A DNA stretch of 64,000 nt from contig DGTR01000037.1 of assembly GCA_002394395.1 (NCBI GenBank), forward strand, positions 1 to 64,000, in the 5' to 3' direction. Position numbers and translations under genes: made by a program. Position 1 is the stretch's first letter; each line of letters opens with the position of its first letter. The notes under the pieces are model-generated. The model searched no databases. It saw nothing but the letters and a program-made list of their open reading frames with translations, and was not told the origin of the DNA. Below, one piece after another: positions 7,626 to 16,074 of the stretch. Origin of the DNA: Bacteroidales bacterium UBA4331 (GTDB taxonomy: Bacteria > Bacteroidota > Bacteroidia > Bacteroidales > Paludibacteraceae).

Positions 7626-8887
7626 CACAACGTGTGGTTAATTACTCCGTCGTAGATCCTGCGCACTTTGAGTCCGGCGTCGGACCACTTGATATTGTTG
7701 ACCTCCGCCATGCCTAACTCATGCAGACTCTTGTACATCGCCGGATACTTGACAATCGCGTAGATAGCGTCCGCCATGGCGTCGATGTCCCAGTAGTCGG
7801 TCTTGATGGCATGTTGCAGGATCTCTGCGCAGCCGGACTGATGGCTGATAATCGACGGACAGCCGACCTGCATCGCTTCCAGTGGACTGATACCGAACGG
7901 CTCGCTCACAGACGGCATGATATATACGTCGCTCATTGCTAACATCTCCTGTACCTGCTTGCCGCGCATGAAGCCCGGGAAGTGGAACTTATCCGCGATG
8001 CCGCGTTTGGCTACGAGATCGATCATCTCCGTCATCTTGTCGCCGCTTCCGGCCATCACGAATCGTACGCCGTTCGTCTTGCTCAATACCCTTGCTGCGG
8101 CCTCTACGAAATACTCCGGACCTTTCTGCATCGTGATACGACCCAGGAACGTGACAAGCTTGTCTTTGCGCTCAGGCTTCGTGAACTCCTCGGGATGCGC
8201 CAACGGCTCTACGGCATTGTGCACCGTACTTACCTTACGCGGATCGATGCCGTATTTCTCAATCACCGTCCGTCTCGTCAGGTTACTTACGCATATGATA
8301 TGATCCGCTTCGTCCATGCCGCGTTTCTCAATCGCGTAAACCGTCGGGTTCACATTACCGCGGCTGCGGTCGAAATCGGTCGCGTGAACGTGGATCACTA
8401 ATGGCTTACCGCTGATCTGCTTCGCAAACACGCCGGCAGGATAAGTCAGCCAGTCATGACTGTGGATGATATCAAAATCCAGACTATGCGCTAACACGCT
8501 TGCTACGGCTTCGTAGTTGCCGATCTCTTCGATCAGGTTGTCCGGGTAACGACCCGAGAAAGCCACGCAGCCCAAGTCATCCGTTCCGATGCGGCGGTAG
8601 TCGTAATGAATACCATTGCGGAAATGGAAATACTCTTCGGGGCTCATCTTGCCCTCCATGCGTTGCTTGACGTAGTCATAGCTGTTTTCTTTCCATACGA
8701 TAGGCACGCTGTTCGCTCCTATGATGCGCAGGAAACTCTGGTCCTCATCGCCCCAAGGCTTCGGGATGACGAACGTGATCTCCATGTCAGGCTGCTGCGC
8801 CATACCACGGGTTAGACCATAACTCGCCGTACCTAAACCGCCTAAGATATGAGGAGGAAACTCCCATCCAAACATTAACGCTTTCAT
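7625..8887 (-). CDS. GT4-type glycosyltransferase, probable glycogen synthesis, 420 aa
   Basis: This is a GT-B fold enzyme. The N-terminal domain begins MKALMFGWEFPPHILGGLGT, the glycine-rich acceptor loop of GT4/GT5 enzymes. The C-terminal domain has the nucleotide-sugar motif EPFGISPLE (E-x7-E). HSHDWLTYPAG resembles the HxHDW segment of starch and glycogen synthases. It probably transfers glucose from a nucleotide sugar to a growing alpha-glucan in the cytoplasm. It overlaps the debranching-enzyme gene by 4 bases (ATGA), showing a tight operon, with the GH57-like gene downstream. Exact donor and acceptor are inferred from context. Confidence 0.85.
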   Translation of the reverse strand: MKALMFGWEFPPHILGGLGTASYGLTRGMAQQPDMEITFVIPKPWGDEDQSFLRIIGANSVPIVWKENSYDYVKQRMEGKMSPEEYFHFRNGIHYDYRRIGTDDLGCVAFSGRYPDNLIEEIGNYEAVASVLAHSLDFDIIHSHDWLTYPAGVFAKQISGKPLVIHVHATDFDRSRGNVNPTVYAIEKRGMDEADHIICVSNLTRRTVIEKYGIDPRKVSTVHNAVEPLAHPEEFTKPERKDKLVTFLGRITMQKGPEYFVEAAARVLSKTNGVRFVMAGSGDKMTEMIDLVAKRGIADKFHFPGFMRGKQVQEMLAMSDVYIMPSVSEPFGISPLEAMQVGCPSIISHQSGCAEILQHAIKTDYWDIDAMADAIYAIVKYPAMYKSLHELGMAEVNNIKWSDAGLKVRRIYDGVINHTL

Positions 8888-10854
8888 TTGTCTGCCTCCT
8901 TTCCTTCACTTTCTTCTAATTGATATTTCTTCAGTGTGTCCATCACGCTGATTACCGCTGCTACACTTGGCGCATAACTCATGCCGCCGTGGCCTTTGTA
9001 AGGCGGGTTGCCGTCGTACATCTCGTTCAGCGTACCGATCGTCAGCTGGTCCATCTCAGCCTCAAAACCGACCAACAGTCGCTCCATGAAACTGATACCG
9101 CTGTACTTATATACGTTCATATACGCACGGGCATACGCAGCAATCGTGAACGGCCAAACCGGTCCGTTATGGAAATTCCGGTCGCGTTCCTGCTGGCCGC
9201 CGCGGTAGATAGGACGGTAGTCGCCGCTCTTCGGGCTCAGCGTACGCAAGCCCTTCGGCGTCAGCAACTCTTTCGTACAGATATCCACTACCGCTTTCTG
9301 CTGTTTCTTATCCAGCGGACTGTACGGCAGACCGGCTGCCCAGATCTGGTTCGGTCTTACCTCGCGGTTCTCGTAACCGTCTAACACATAGTCGTTCAGA
9401 TAAACGCCGTTCCAGAAGGTCTTGACAAAAGCGTCCTTCGTGATCTCTGCCTGATACTCCATGAGGTCTGCACTGGTCTCTTTGCCCATCTCGCGCAGCA
9501 TCTCTGCGGTGAACCGCATCGCGTTGTACCATAACGCATTGATCTCTACGACATAACCCGTTCTCGGAGTGATCGGCCAACCGTTCTCCGTCGCGTTCAT
9601 CCACGTAGCCGGACGTTGCGTACCATCGACCCACAACAGACCGTTCTGGTGCAACTTCGCCCGCGGGTGGTTCTGCTTGCGGTACCAATTGACGATGTCC
9701 AGACAGAGCTGACCATACAAATCTGCCGCCTCGCGAACCGAATACTTATGCGCATATTTCTGTATCGCACGAACGAACCATAACAACGCATCCGGCTCAT
9801 CCATGCCTGTCGTCTTGATCTCGTTGCCGCGACCGTTCATGAAACACAGGATCTCGCCTATAGCCGTCTTGTTGATGATAGCGTCCCAGTACTCAGGACG
9901 GTCGATATCCAGCGTGCAACTCGGCGTCGCGAAGAACGTGTTACGGGCATCCGCATGGAACCACGGGAAACCCGCTAACAGATAGCATTTGTCACCCTCG
10001 CGCTTATAGAACTGGCTCGCGCTGTTCTTCAGAGTCGAGAACATGTCAAGACGCTTGTTCCGGCGCTCTAACTCTTTCTTCCAAGTAGCTTTCAGACTCG
10101 CCGTCTTGCATTCCGTCACACCCGCTGCGAAGATGATACTCTCGCCTTTTTTCATCGGTAGCTCGAAATAACCCGGTACCAGCAGATCCTCCTTGAAGGC
10201 ATAACCGCGTTCTTTCTCCTTGCGGTACTCGATATCTTTGTACCACTGCGGGTCGTGATGGTATTCAACGGCTTTGCTGAACTGCATGTACAGATTCGGG
10301 AAACCCGGATACATCCGATTGAACCTGCCGTTCTCGCACTCGTCCATGTTTGGATTAGCCAACGGGTTCTCGTGCGTCAACTCATTCACGCTACGGAAAG
10401 CTAAGAACGGACGGAAACGGATGACCGTCGGACTACCACTCTCTAACAATGTGTAGCGGATTAAGACGCGAGGCTCAAAACTAACCAGCAACCGCTCTTT
10501 CTCTAATACCATCGCGCCCACGCGATAAACGGTCTTCGAGATCAACTCGCAGTCGAACTCGCGGATGTACTTGTGCCCGTTCGGACTGAAATGGTTCTCG
10601 CCGTACTCGTGAAGACCCAGGTTGAACTCTGCCCCGTGCTGGATCACCGTCTCGTCCAGCGAACTGAGCAGAACGAAATTGTCGTCTCCGATCTCCGGTA
10701 TAGGCATCACCAACTGGCCGTGGTACTTACGGGTGTTGCAATCGACCAACGTGGTCGAGTTATACACCCCTGCACGGTTCGTTCGAATCATCTCTTTCTG
10801 AAGCGACCGCTCCAGATTAACAAGTACTTTCTTGTCAAAATTCAGATAACTCAT
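8884..10854 (-). CDS. Amylo-alpha-1,6-glucosidase (glycogen debranching enzyme), 656 aa
   Basis: The N-terminal half has the glycogen-debranching N-domain pattern (RAGVYNSTTLVDCNTRKYHG), and the C-terminal half is an alpha/alpha-barrel of the amylo-1,6-glucosidase type (PDALLWFVRAIQKY, PNQIWAAGLPYSPLD, FHNGPVWPFTIAAYARAY). It hydrolyses alpha-1,6 branch points in glycogen. The open frame runs 30 codons further upstream, but the family start MSYLNFDKKVLVNLERS fixes the ATG at 10852-10854. The gene starts the compact block debranching enzyme - GT4 - GH57-like. Confidence 0.92.
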   Translation of the reverse strand: MSYLNFDKKVLVNLERSLQKEMIRTNRAGVYNSTTLVDCNTRKYHGQLVMPIPEIGDDNFVLLSSLDETVIQHGAEFNLGLHEYGENHFSPNGHKYIREFDCELISKTVYRVGAMVLEKERLLVSFEPRVLIRYTLLESGSPTVIRFRPFLAFRSVNELTHENPLANPNMDECENGRFNRMYPGFPNLYMQFSKAVEYHHDPQWYKDIEYRKEKERGYAFKEDLLVPGYFELPMKKGESIIFAAGVTECKTASLKATWKKELERRNKRLDMFSTLKNSASQFYKREGDKCYLLAGFPWFHADARNTFFATPSCTLDIDRPEYWDAIINKTAIGEILCFMNGRGNEIKTTGMDEPDALLWFVRAIQKYAHKYSVREAADLYGQLCLDIVNWYRKQNHPRAKLHQNGLLWVDGTQRPATWMNATENGWPITPRTGYVVEINALWYNAMRFTAEMLREMGKETSADLMEYQAEITKDAFVKTFWNGVYLNDYVLDGYENREVRPNQIWAAGLPYSPLDKKQQKAVVDICTKELLTPKGLRTLSPKSGDYRPIYRGGQQERDRNFHNGPVWPFTIAAYARAYMNVYKYSGISFMERLLVGFEAEMDQLTIGTLNEMYDGNPPYKGHGGMSYAPSVAAVISVMDTLKKYQLEESEGKEADK

Positions 10855-10892
10855 GATGTGATTTAATGTATTAAGTAATTTATTTGTTTTGC

Positions 10893-12020
10893 TTATAATT
10901 CGCTCACGAACTGCTTGATCCGTTGCTCCTCGGCTTTCTTGCAAACCAGCAACGCGCCCTTCTCCTCCACAATAATCATGTCCTCCACGCCTTGCACGAT
11001 CGCTTTCTTACCGGGCTCCAGCACGACGATATTACCTTTCGCCTCATGGAAATGTGCCTCGCTGTGCAGACTTACGTTGCCGTCCTCGTCTTTCTCACTC
11101 AACTCGTACAAGCTGCCCCAGGTACCGAGATCGCTCCATCCGAAACTCGACGGCATGACGTACACATTGTTCGCTTTCTCCATGATCCCGTAGTCAATAC
11201 TGATATTCGGACATTTGGGAAACATCTCCTCGATGAAATCTTCCTCTTTGTCCGTGCCCATCAGTAACTCGCCCTCGCGGAAACGGTCCGCCACTTCCGG
11301 CAGCAGATACCGGAACGCCTCGCTGATGGTCTGCAGGTTCCAGATGAAGATACCGCTGTTCCATAAGAAATCACCGCTCTGCAGGAACACTTTCGCCATC
11401 TCTAAATTTGGCTTCTCCGTAAACGTCTTCACCGGATATATACCATCATTGAGCTCGCTCTGCGAGCGCTCATTTATATACTGAATATACCCATACCCCG
11501 TCTCCGGTCGTGTCGGTTGCATGCCGAGCGTACAGATCGCGTTGTCCTCACTTACGAAATCAAACGCCTTCAGGATGGCCTGCCGGAATTTCTCTTCCTC
11601 CAAAATCAGATGATCGCTCGCCGCCACGACGATATTAGCCTTCATCTCCGGTCGAGTCCAGTCTTGATTAGCCGCGGTCAGGCCGGCCCTGCGCAGACAT
11701 AACGCCCGGATATGTGCCGTCGCATAAGCGATACACGGAGCCGTATTCCTTCTCGCAGGCTCGCATAAGATCTGACTCTCTTTGATGTCCGGCACTTGCT
11801 CCAAAATCAAATGTTTGTATGCGATATTAGTCACGATAAACATATTCTCTACCGGTACAATCGGTCTGAAGCGGTCTATCGTCATCTGCAATAAACTTCT
11901 GCCGGTGCCGAAAAAATCCAAGAACTGTTTCGGCTTCTCCTCTCTGCTGAACGGCCAGAAACGACTGCCAACGCCGCCGGCCATGATCACGCAATAATTA
12001 TTTTCTTTCTTACTCATCAT
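10893..12020 (-). CDS. manC: Mannose-1-phosphate guanylyltransferase, 375 aa
   Basis: The nucleotidyltransferase signature VIMAGGVGSRFWPFSREEKPKQF is near the N-terminus (split here for reading: GGVGSRFWPFS, then REEKPKQF), followed by FTEKPNLEMA and the ISIDYGIMEK segment typical of the family. The enzyme makes GDP-mannose from GTP and mannose-1-phosphate for polysaccharide and glycoprotein synthesis. Length fits single-domain members without the isomerase domain. Two adjacent ATGs (12020 and 12017) are possible starts. A promoter lies at 12091-12121. Confidence 0.93.
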   Translation of the reverse strand: MMSKKENNYCVIMAGGVGSRFWPFSREEKPKQFLDFFGTGRSLLQMTIDRFRPIVPVENMFIVTNIAYKHLILEQVPDIKESQILCEPARRNTAPCIAYATAHIRALCLRRAGLTAANQDWTRPEMKANIVVAASDHLILEEEKFRQAILKAFDFVSEDNAICTLGMQPTRPETGYGYIQYINERSQSELNDGIYPVKTFTEKPNLEMAKVFLQSGDFLWNSGIFIWNLQTISEAFRYLLPEVADRFREGELLMGTDKEEDFIEEMFPKCPNISIDYGIMEKANNVYVMPSSFGWSDLGTWGSLYELSEKDEDGNVSLHSEAHFHEAKGNIVVLEPGKKAIVQGVEDMIIVEEKGALLVCKKAEEQRIKQFVSEL

Positions 12021-12090
12021 AAAAATATTTAATGTGTGTTTTTTATGGTTTTTTGTGGTCCCCAAAGGTTTACCTTATGCTAAAAGCGTA

Positions 12091-12121
12091 CAAAGATACA
12101 ACCTTTTTTTTAATTACGCAA
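12091..12121 (-). promoter_or_regulatory. Promoter of manC
   Basis: On the minus strand TTG (12119-12121) and TATCTTTG (12091-12098) are 20 bases apart, with the TTGCGTAATT extension. Confidence 0.7.
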
Positions 12122-12190
12122 GCGCGCACGTACTTTTTTTATAAAAAAGTGTGATTTTCTCACTTTTAACCGGAATTTTTAATTTTTAAT

Positions 12191-12221
12191 TTTGAATTTT
12201 GAATCAAATATATTACCTTTG
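12191..12221 (+). promoter_or_regulatory. Promoter of gldD
   Basis: TTTG (12191-12194) and TACCTTTG (12214-12221) are 19 bases apart, in a TTTTAATTTTGAATT repeat tract. The predicted transcript begins just before the ATG at 12241, which supports that start over the earlier in-frame ATG. Confidence 0.6.
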
Positions 12222-12240
12222 TGCCGTATTTTGGAATATT

Positions 12241-12882
12241 ATGGGCTTTTTACAAAAAAATAGGGTAGTTAAATATGAATTATTAATTCTTAATTTATTG
12301 TTGCTTTCGTTCGTTGCGTGCAGCAATAACTATACCCCGCGTCCGTACGGCTACTATCGGATCACCACTCCCGATACCGCCTATGTAGATTTCAATTCAT
12401 CAATCCATCATTTAGCGGCAGAGCCGCGGCTCAATCCATCATTCCCTTATACTTTCGCCCTTTCCCGCAACGCAGTCGTTCAGCCTCGTACGGATGTCTC
12501 CGAACCTTATTGGATCAATATCTACTACCCCGCTTTGGATGCTACTATCTACTGCTCCTATAAGCCCGTCCAGAACAACCTCCGTGAACTTACCAACGAT
12601 GCCCTGGAGTTCGTCTATCGTAACGCTTCTTTCGCAACGGCGATTCCCGAGCAGGAATACGCGCATCCCGAGGCGTCCGTCTATGGCGTCCTTTTCGATC
12701 TGGAGGGAAACACCGCATCGTCCTGCCAGTTTTTTGTGACCGACTCTACCCGCCATTTCTTCCGGGCGTCGGTTTATTGTAACTGTCCCCCGAACGCTGA
12801 CTCGCTCGCTCCCGTCTATAACTATCTCCGCGCAGATATCATCAAAATGGTAGAAACCTTCGAATGGACAAATGGTAAATGA
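12241..12882 (+). CDS. gldD: Gliding-motility lipoprotein GldD, 213 aa
   Basis: The N-terminus MGFLQKNRVVKYELLILNLL leads to a lipobox ending in Cys (SFVAC), so the protein is a lipoprotein. The body matches GldD: FPYTFALSRNAVV, PYWINIYYPALDATIYCSYK, VYGVLFDLEGNTASSCQFF, TDSTRHFFRASVY and DSLAPVYNYLRADIIKMVETF. GldD is tied to gliding and type IX secretion in Bacteroidota. The last residues TNGK and the TGA stop come from an MVNDQ-family repeat. The gene overlaps the next start by 11 bases. Confidence 0.88.
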   Translation: MGFLQKNRVVKYELLILNLLLLSFVACSNNYTPRPYGYYRITTPDTAYVDFNSSIHHLAAEPRLNPSFPYTFALSRNAVVQPRTDVSEPYWINIYYPALDATIYCSYKPVQNNLRELTNDALEFVYRNASFATAIPEQEYAHPEASVYGVLFDLEGNTASSCQFFVTDSTRHFFRASVYCNCPPNADSLAPVYNYLRADIIKMVETFEWTNGK

Positions 12883-12922
12883 CCAAATAAATGACCAAAT
12901 GGTAAATGACCAAATCGTAAAT
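12864..12922 (+). repeat. MVNDQ-family repeat at the gldD / GGGPS border
   Basis: Three or more units of ATGGTAAATGACCAA with variants. The repeat gives gldD its last codons and stop, and gives the next gene its only ATG codons (12872, 12896). Confidence 0.9.
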
Positions 12923-14143
12923 ACTAAAGGCTTGGCTTTACTTCTTGATCCCGAAAAAGCCGATCTGTCCGCGCTGCCCATCACTCCGGACTGCCATCCC
13001 GACTACATCTTCGTCGGCGGCTCCACCGGTGGGGATACAACCGCCTTCGTGAAGGTCCTCAAAGAGAGATTAAGTCTGTCAGCGAAGTGGTCTGTCAGCA
13101 AAGCGGTCTGTACTCTGTCAGGCGAAGCCGGTCATGGGCGTCCGCCCATCATCCTCTTCCCCGGAAATGCCTCTCAGTTCACTCCTGAAGCAGATGCCAT
13201 CCTCTATCTCTCTTTGCTTTCCGGCGACAATCCCGAATACCTTGTTCATCAGCAGGTTAGAGCGGCAAGAGCCATACATGGCTCGTCTATTACCGTCATC
13301 CCGACGGCGTACATCCTGATCGACGGTGGGGTAGAGACTTCGACCATGCGCGTAACGGGAACGAAACCTCTCAAACCTTCAAACCTTCAAACTATCATCG
13401 ACACCTGTATCGCTGCTGAACTCATGGGCAAAAAAGCCATCTACCTTGAGGCAGGTTCAGGTGCCCAGATACCCGTTTCGCCGGACATCATCCGCGAGGT
13501 GAGAAAAAACACCTCCATCCCTCTTATCGTGGGTGGCGGAATACGTACCCCCGAAGCGATGCGAGCGGCTTATTCCGCCGGCGCCGACATCGTCGTCATC
13601 GGTAACCACTTCGAGTCCCATCCCGAGGCGCTCAAAGACTTTTGTCAAATGGCTAAATTGCTAAATGACTCAATAAATGCCCAAATGGTAAATGCCCAAA
13701 TGGTAAATAGTGCCGACGAGCGCTTCATGCGCCTCGCTCTCAGCGAAGCAGAGAAAGCCCTCGCTGTAGACGAGATCCCCATCGGCTGCGTCATCGTCTC
13801 GCAGAACCGGATCATCGGCCGAGGACACAACCTAACAGAGACCCTCTCCGACGTCACCGCCCATGCGGAGATACAGGCGATCACCGCGGCTTCGCAGACC
13901 ATCGGTGGTAAGTACCTCCCGGACGCAACTCTCTACGTTACCGTCGAACCCTGCACTATGTGCGCAGGAGCTATCGGTTGGGCGCAGATAAGCCGCATCG
14001 TCTATGGCGCTCCCGATCCGAAAAGAGGTTTCGCAACTTATGCCCCAAGGGCTTTTCACCCCAAAGCAACTGTCACATTCGGCGTCCTTGAGACCGAGTG
14101 CCGACAACTCATACAAGAATTCTTTAAATCCAAACGATCATGA
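12872..14143 (+). CDS. GGGP synthase (PcrB-like) fused to TadA-type tRNA adenosine deaminase, 423 aa
   Basis: Residues 18-262 match geranylgeranylglyceryl-phosphate synthase, a TIM barrel: ALLLDPEKAD, IFVGGSTGG, ILFPGNASQFTPEADAIL, AYILIDGGVETS, IYLEAGSGA and LIVGGGIRT. Residues 280-423 match TadA, the wobble A-to-I deaminase: HAE at 331-333 and PCTMC at 360-364 bind zinc. These are normally separate proteins. Here the frame passes through an MVNDQ-type repeat (about 260-279) with no stop. Internal ATGs at 13685 and 13700 could give TadA alone. The N-terminal 17 residues are repeat-derived, and a second insertion lies at about residues 68-86. Confidence 0.85.
   Translation: MVNDQINDQMVNDQIVNTKGLALLLDPEKADLSALPITPDCHPDYIFVGGSTGGDTTAFVKVLKERLSLSAKWSVSKAVCTLSGEAGHGRPPIILFPGNASQFTPEADAILYLSLLSGDNPEYLVHQQVRAARAIHGSSITVIPTAYILIDGGVETSTMRVTGTKPLKPSNLQTIIDTCIAAELMGKKAIYLEAGSGAQIPVSPDIIREVRKNTSIPLIVGGGIRTPEAMRAAYSAGADIVVIGNHFESHPEALKDFCQMAKLLNDSINAQMVNAQMVNSADERFMRLALSEAEKALAVDEIPIGCVIVSQNRIIGRGHNLTETLSDVTAHAEIQAITAASQTIGGKYLPDATLYVTVEPCTMCAGAIGWAQISRIVYGAPDPKRGFATYAPRAFHPKATVTFGVLETECRQLIQEFFKSKRS
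13074..13128 (+). repeat. In-frame GTCTGTCAGCGAAG-type repeat inside the GGGPS domain
   Basis: The segment holds three variants of GTCTGTCAGC. It adds residues such as SAKWSVSKAVCTLSGE between KERLSL and PPIILFPGN, where relatives read directly from one to the other. A related tract ends the DUF4954 gene at 47958-47984. Confidence 0.6.
13651..13708 (+). repeat. MVNDQ-family repeat joining GGGPS and TadA
   Basis: It encodes AKLLNDSINAQMVNAQMVN in frame. It contains two ATGs (13685, 13700) in the TadA frame. Confidence 0.9.
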
Positions 14144-16074
14144 TAAAATGGCTAAATGGCATAATAAATAGCCAAATCGTAAATGACAAAATTGTAAATA
14201 GCAAGATGGCTCACATCATCTTGCGTCTCGGCATTTTTGCGCTCCTTGCAGCAATCATCGTCCTGATGTTCCCTCGCTATAACAACGCCTTCCGCTACTA
14301 CTACGAGGTGGGCAAACCCTGGGGCGCAGCGACCCTCACGGCGGACTTCGATTTTCCGATCTACAAGACCGACGAGCAGCTCCAGAAAGAGCAGGCTCAA
14401 CTCCTCTCTACCTTCGCGCCTTGTTATCGTTACATCCCTCGTGTACAGCGCCAGGTGCCCGTCCTCTCTCTCCAAGATATGGAGTGGCTCCAGGCGCAGT
14501 CGTTCTCCCGCATCTCCATCATGAACGGACGCGTAGCGAAGACTTATCCCCTCTCAGATATCTACACCCCCAAGTCCGCTTATGAGCGTTTTGGGTATGA
14601 CTGCGCGCAGAACCTTGAGATGGATACCGCCCTCACCGAGACCATGCGCGAGCATCTCTTTGAAACCCTCTCGCCGACCCAGGGAATGGTGCAGAAAGGC
14701 GAGAAGATCATCGGTAACGGAGAGATCGTTACGGAGCGTTCGTATCAGGTCCTGCAATCTCTCCGCAGAGCCTATGACGACGAAGAGATCGGTACCAAGC
14801 AACGCACCATCTCCATCCTCGGCGAAGCGATGCTCGTCATCCTTTTCCTCTGCCTTTTTGTGATTTACTTATACGTATTCCGCGAGGCGTACCTGCGCTC
14901 CCTATCGACGGTCCTTTTCTTCTGTCTCCAGATGTTTATCGTCATTGGACTCGCGTGCCTTGCCTTGCGTTTCAACCTCTCTGTGTATATCATCCCCTTC
15001 GCGTGGGTACCTATCTTAACGCGCGTCTTCTTTGACTCGCGAACGGCTCTCTTCCTGCATTTCACCACCATCCTCATCACCTCCATCGTCGTGCCTGCGC
15101 CCGTGGAGTTCTTCTTCATTCAGGTTGTGGTCGGAATGACGGCTGTCTCTTCGCTTTCTGACATGACACGCCGTGCGCAGCTCACTCAGACGGCCGCTTG
15201 GATACTTCTCTCGCAGGTGGTTGCTTATACCGCCATCACTTTTGCGCAGACCGGCGCCTGGTCCTCTATCAACCTCTGGATGTACCTCTATTTCGCCATC
15301 TGCTGCCTCCTCACCATCGGTTGTTACGGATTGATCTACGCCTTTGAGAAACTCTTCCGTTTCATCTCCTCGATCACCCTGGTCGAGCTGACGGATATCA
15401 ACTCCGACCTCTTACATGCCCTCGCAGAGAAAGCCCCCGGCACTTTCCAACACTCCATGCAGGTCTCTAACCTCGCAGCCGAGGCAGCGAAGACCATCGG
15501 TGCCAACGCGCTTCTCGTCCGTACAGGCGCTCTCTACCACGACATCGGAAAGATGACCGACCCGCTCTACTATACCGAGAACCAGAACGGATCCGACAAC
15601 CCCTTGCTCGCTATGGATCCCCGTGATGCGGCGCAAGTCATCATCGCTCATGTGACCGAAGGAGAGCGTATAGCCCGCAAGAACCATCTGCCCGAAGTGG
15701 TGGTCAATTTCATAACAACCCACCACGGCACCTCTCTCGTGCGGTATTTCTATAACACTTATTGCAACACCCATCCCAAGGAGTCCGTGGACGAGTCGCT
15801 CTTCCGTTACAAAGGTCCCAAGCCTTCGACTAAAGAGGCAGCCATCCTCATGATGGCGGACGCTATCGAAGCCCGTTCGCGCAGCCTCGATGACTACTCC
15901 GAAGCCTCCATCGCCAAGGCGGTGAACCAGATGATCGATGCGCAGATAGCAGATGGTCAGTTTGCCGAGACGCCTCTCTCCTTCAAGGACGTAGAGGACA
16001 TCCGGCGCGTCTTCACGACCCGCCTCACCGCCATGAATCATCATCGTATTTCGTATCCTACATTGAATAAATGA
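14140..16074 (+). CDS. PgpH-type 7TM-HD membrane phosphohydrolase, 644 aa
   Basis: The protein has one N-terminal membrane helix (about 27-45), a periplasmic 7TMR-HD extracellular domain, a bundle of membrane helices (about 225-420) and a cytoplasmic HD domain with YHDIGKM (His467, Asp468) and HHGTSLVRYFY. Relatives (PgpH/YqfF) hydrolyse cyclic di-AMP; that activity is inferred here. Its start ATG overlaps the stop of the previous gene (ATGA), but residues 1-22 are repeat-derived (NSQIVNDKIVNSK) and MAHIILRLGIF at 14206 may be the ancestral start. Confidence 0.85.
   Translation: MIKWLNGIINSQIVNDKIVNSKMAHIILRLGIFALLAAIIVLMFPRYNNAFRYYYEVGKPWGAATLTADFDFPIYKTDEQLQKEQAQLLSTFAPCYRYIPRVQRQVPVLSLQDMEWLQAQSFSRISIMNGRVAKTYPLSDIYTPKSAYERFGYDCAQNLEMDTALTETMREHLFETLSPTQGMVQKGEKIIGNGEIVTERSYQVLQSLRRAYDDEEIGTKQRTISILGEAMLVILFLCLFVIYLYVFREAYLRSLSTVLFFCLQMFIVIGLACLALRFNLSVYIIPFAWVPILTRVFFDSRTALFLHFTTILITSIVVPAPVEFFFIQVVVGMTAVSSLSDMTRRAQLTQTAAWILLSQVVAYTAITFAQTGAWSSINLWMYLYFAICCLLTIGCYGLIYAFEKLFRFISSITLVELTDINSDLLHALAEKAPGTFQHSMQVSNLAAEAAKTIGANALLVRTGALYHDIGKMTDPLYYTENQNGSDNPLLAMDPRDAAQVIIAHVTEGERIARKNHLPEVVVNFITTHHGTSLVRYFYNTYCNTHPKESVDESLFRYKGPKPSTKEAAILMMADAIEARSRSLDDYSEASIAKAVNQMIDAQIADGQFAETPLSFKDVEDIRRVFTTRLTAMNHHRISYPTLNK
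14146..14204 (+). repeat. MVNDQ-family repeat at the N-terminus of the 7TM-HD gene
   Basis: Degenerate units (AAATAGCCAAATCGTAAATG and similar) are read in frame as NSQIVNDKIVNSK. Confidence 0.8.

Noticed and set aside
12864..12922. MVNDQ repeats as a CRISPR or simple satellite
   Set aside because: Copies are short, degenerate, dispersed and often inside genes in one frame; there are no regular spacers.
12872..14143. Frameshift or missed stop explaining the GGGPS-TadA fusion
   Set aside because: Both domains are in one uninterrupted frame and the junction is a known repeat, as in other genes here; sequencing error cannot be fully excluded.
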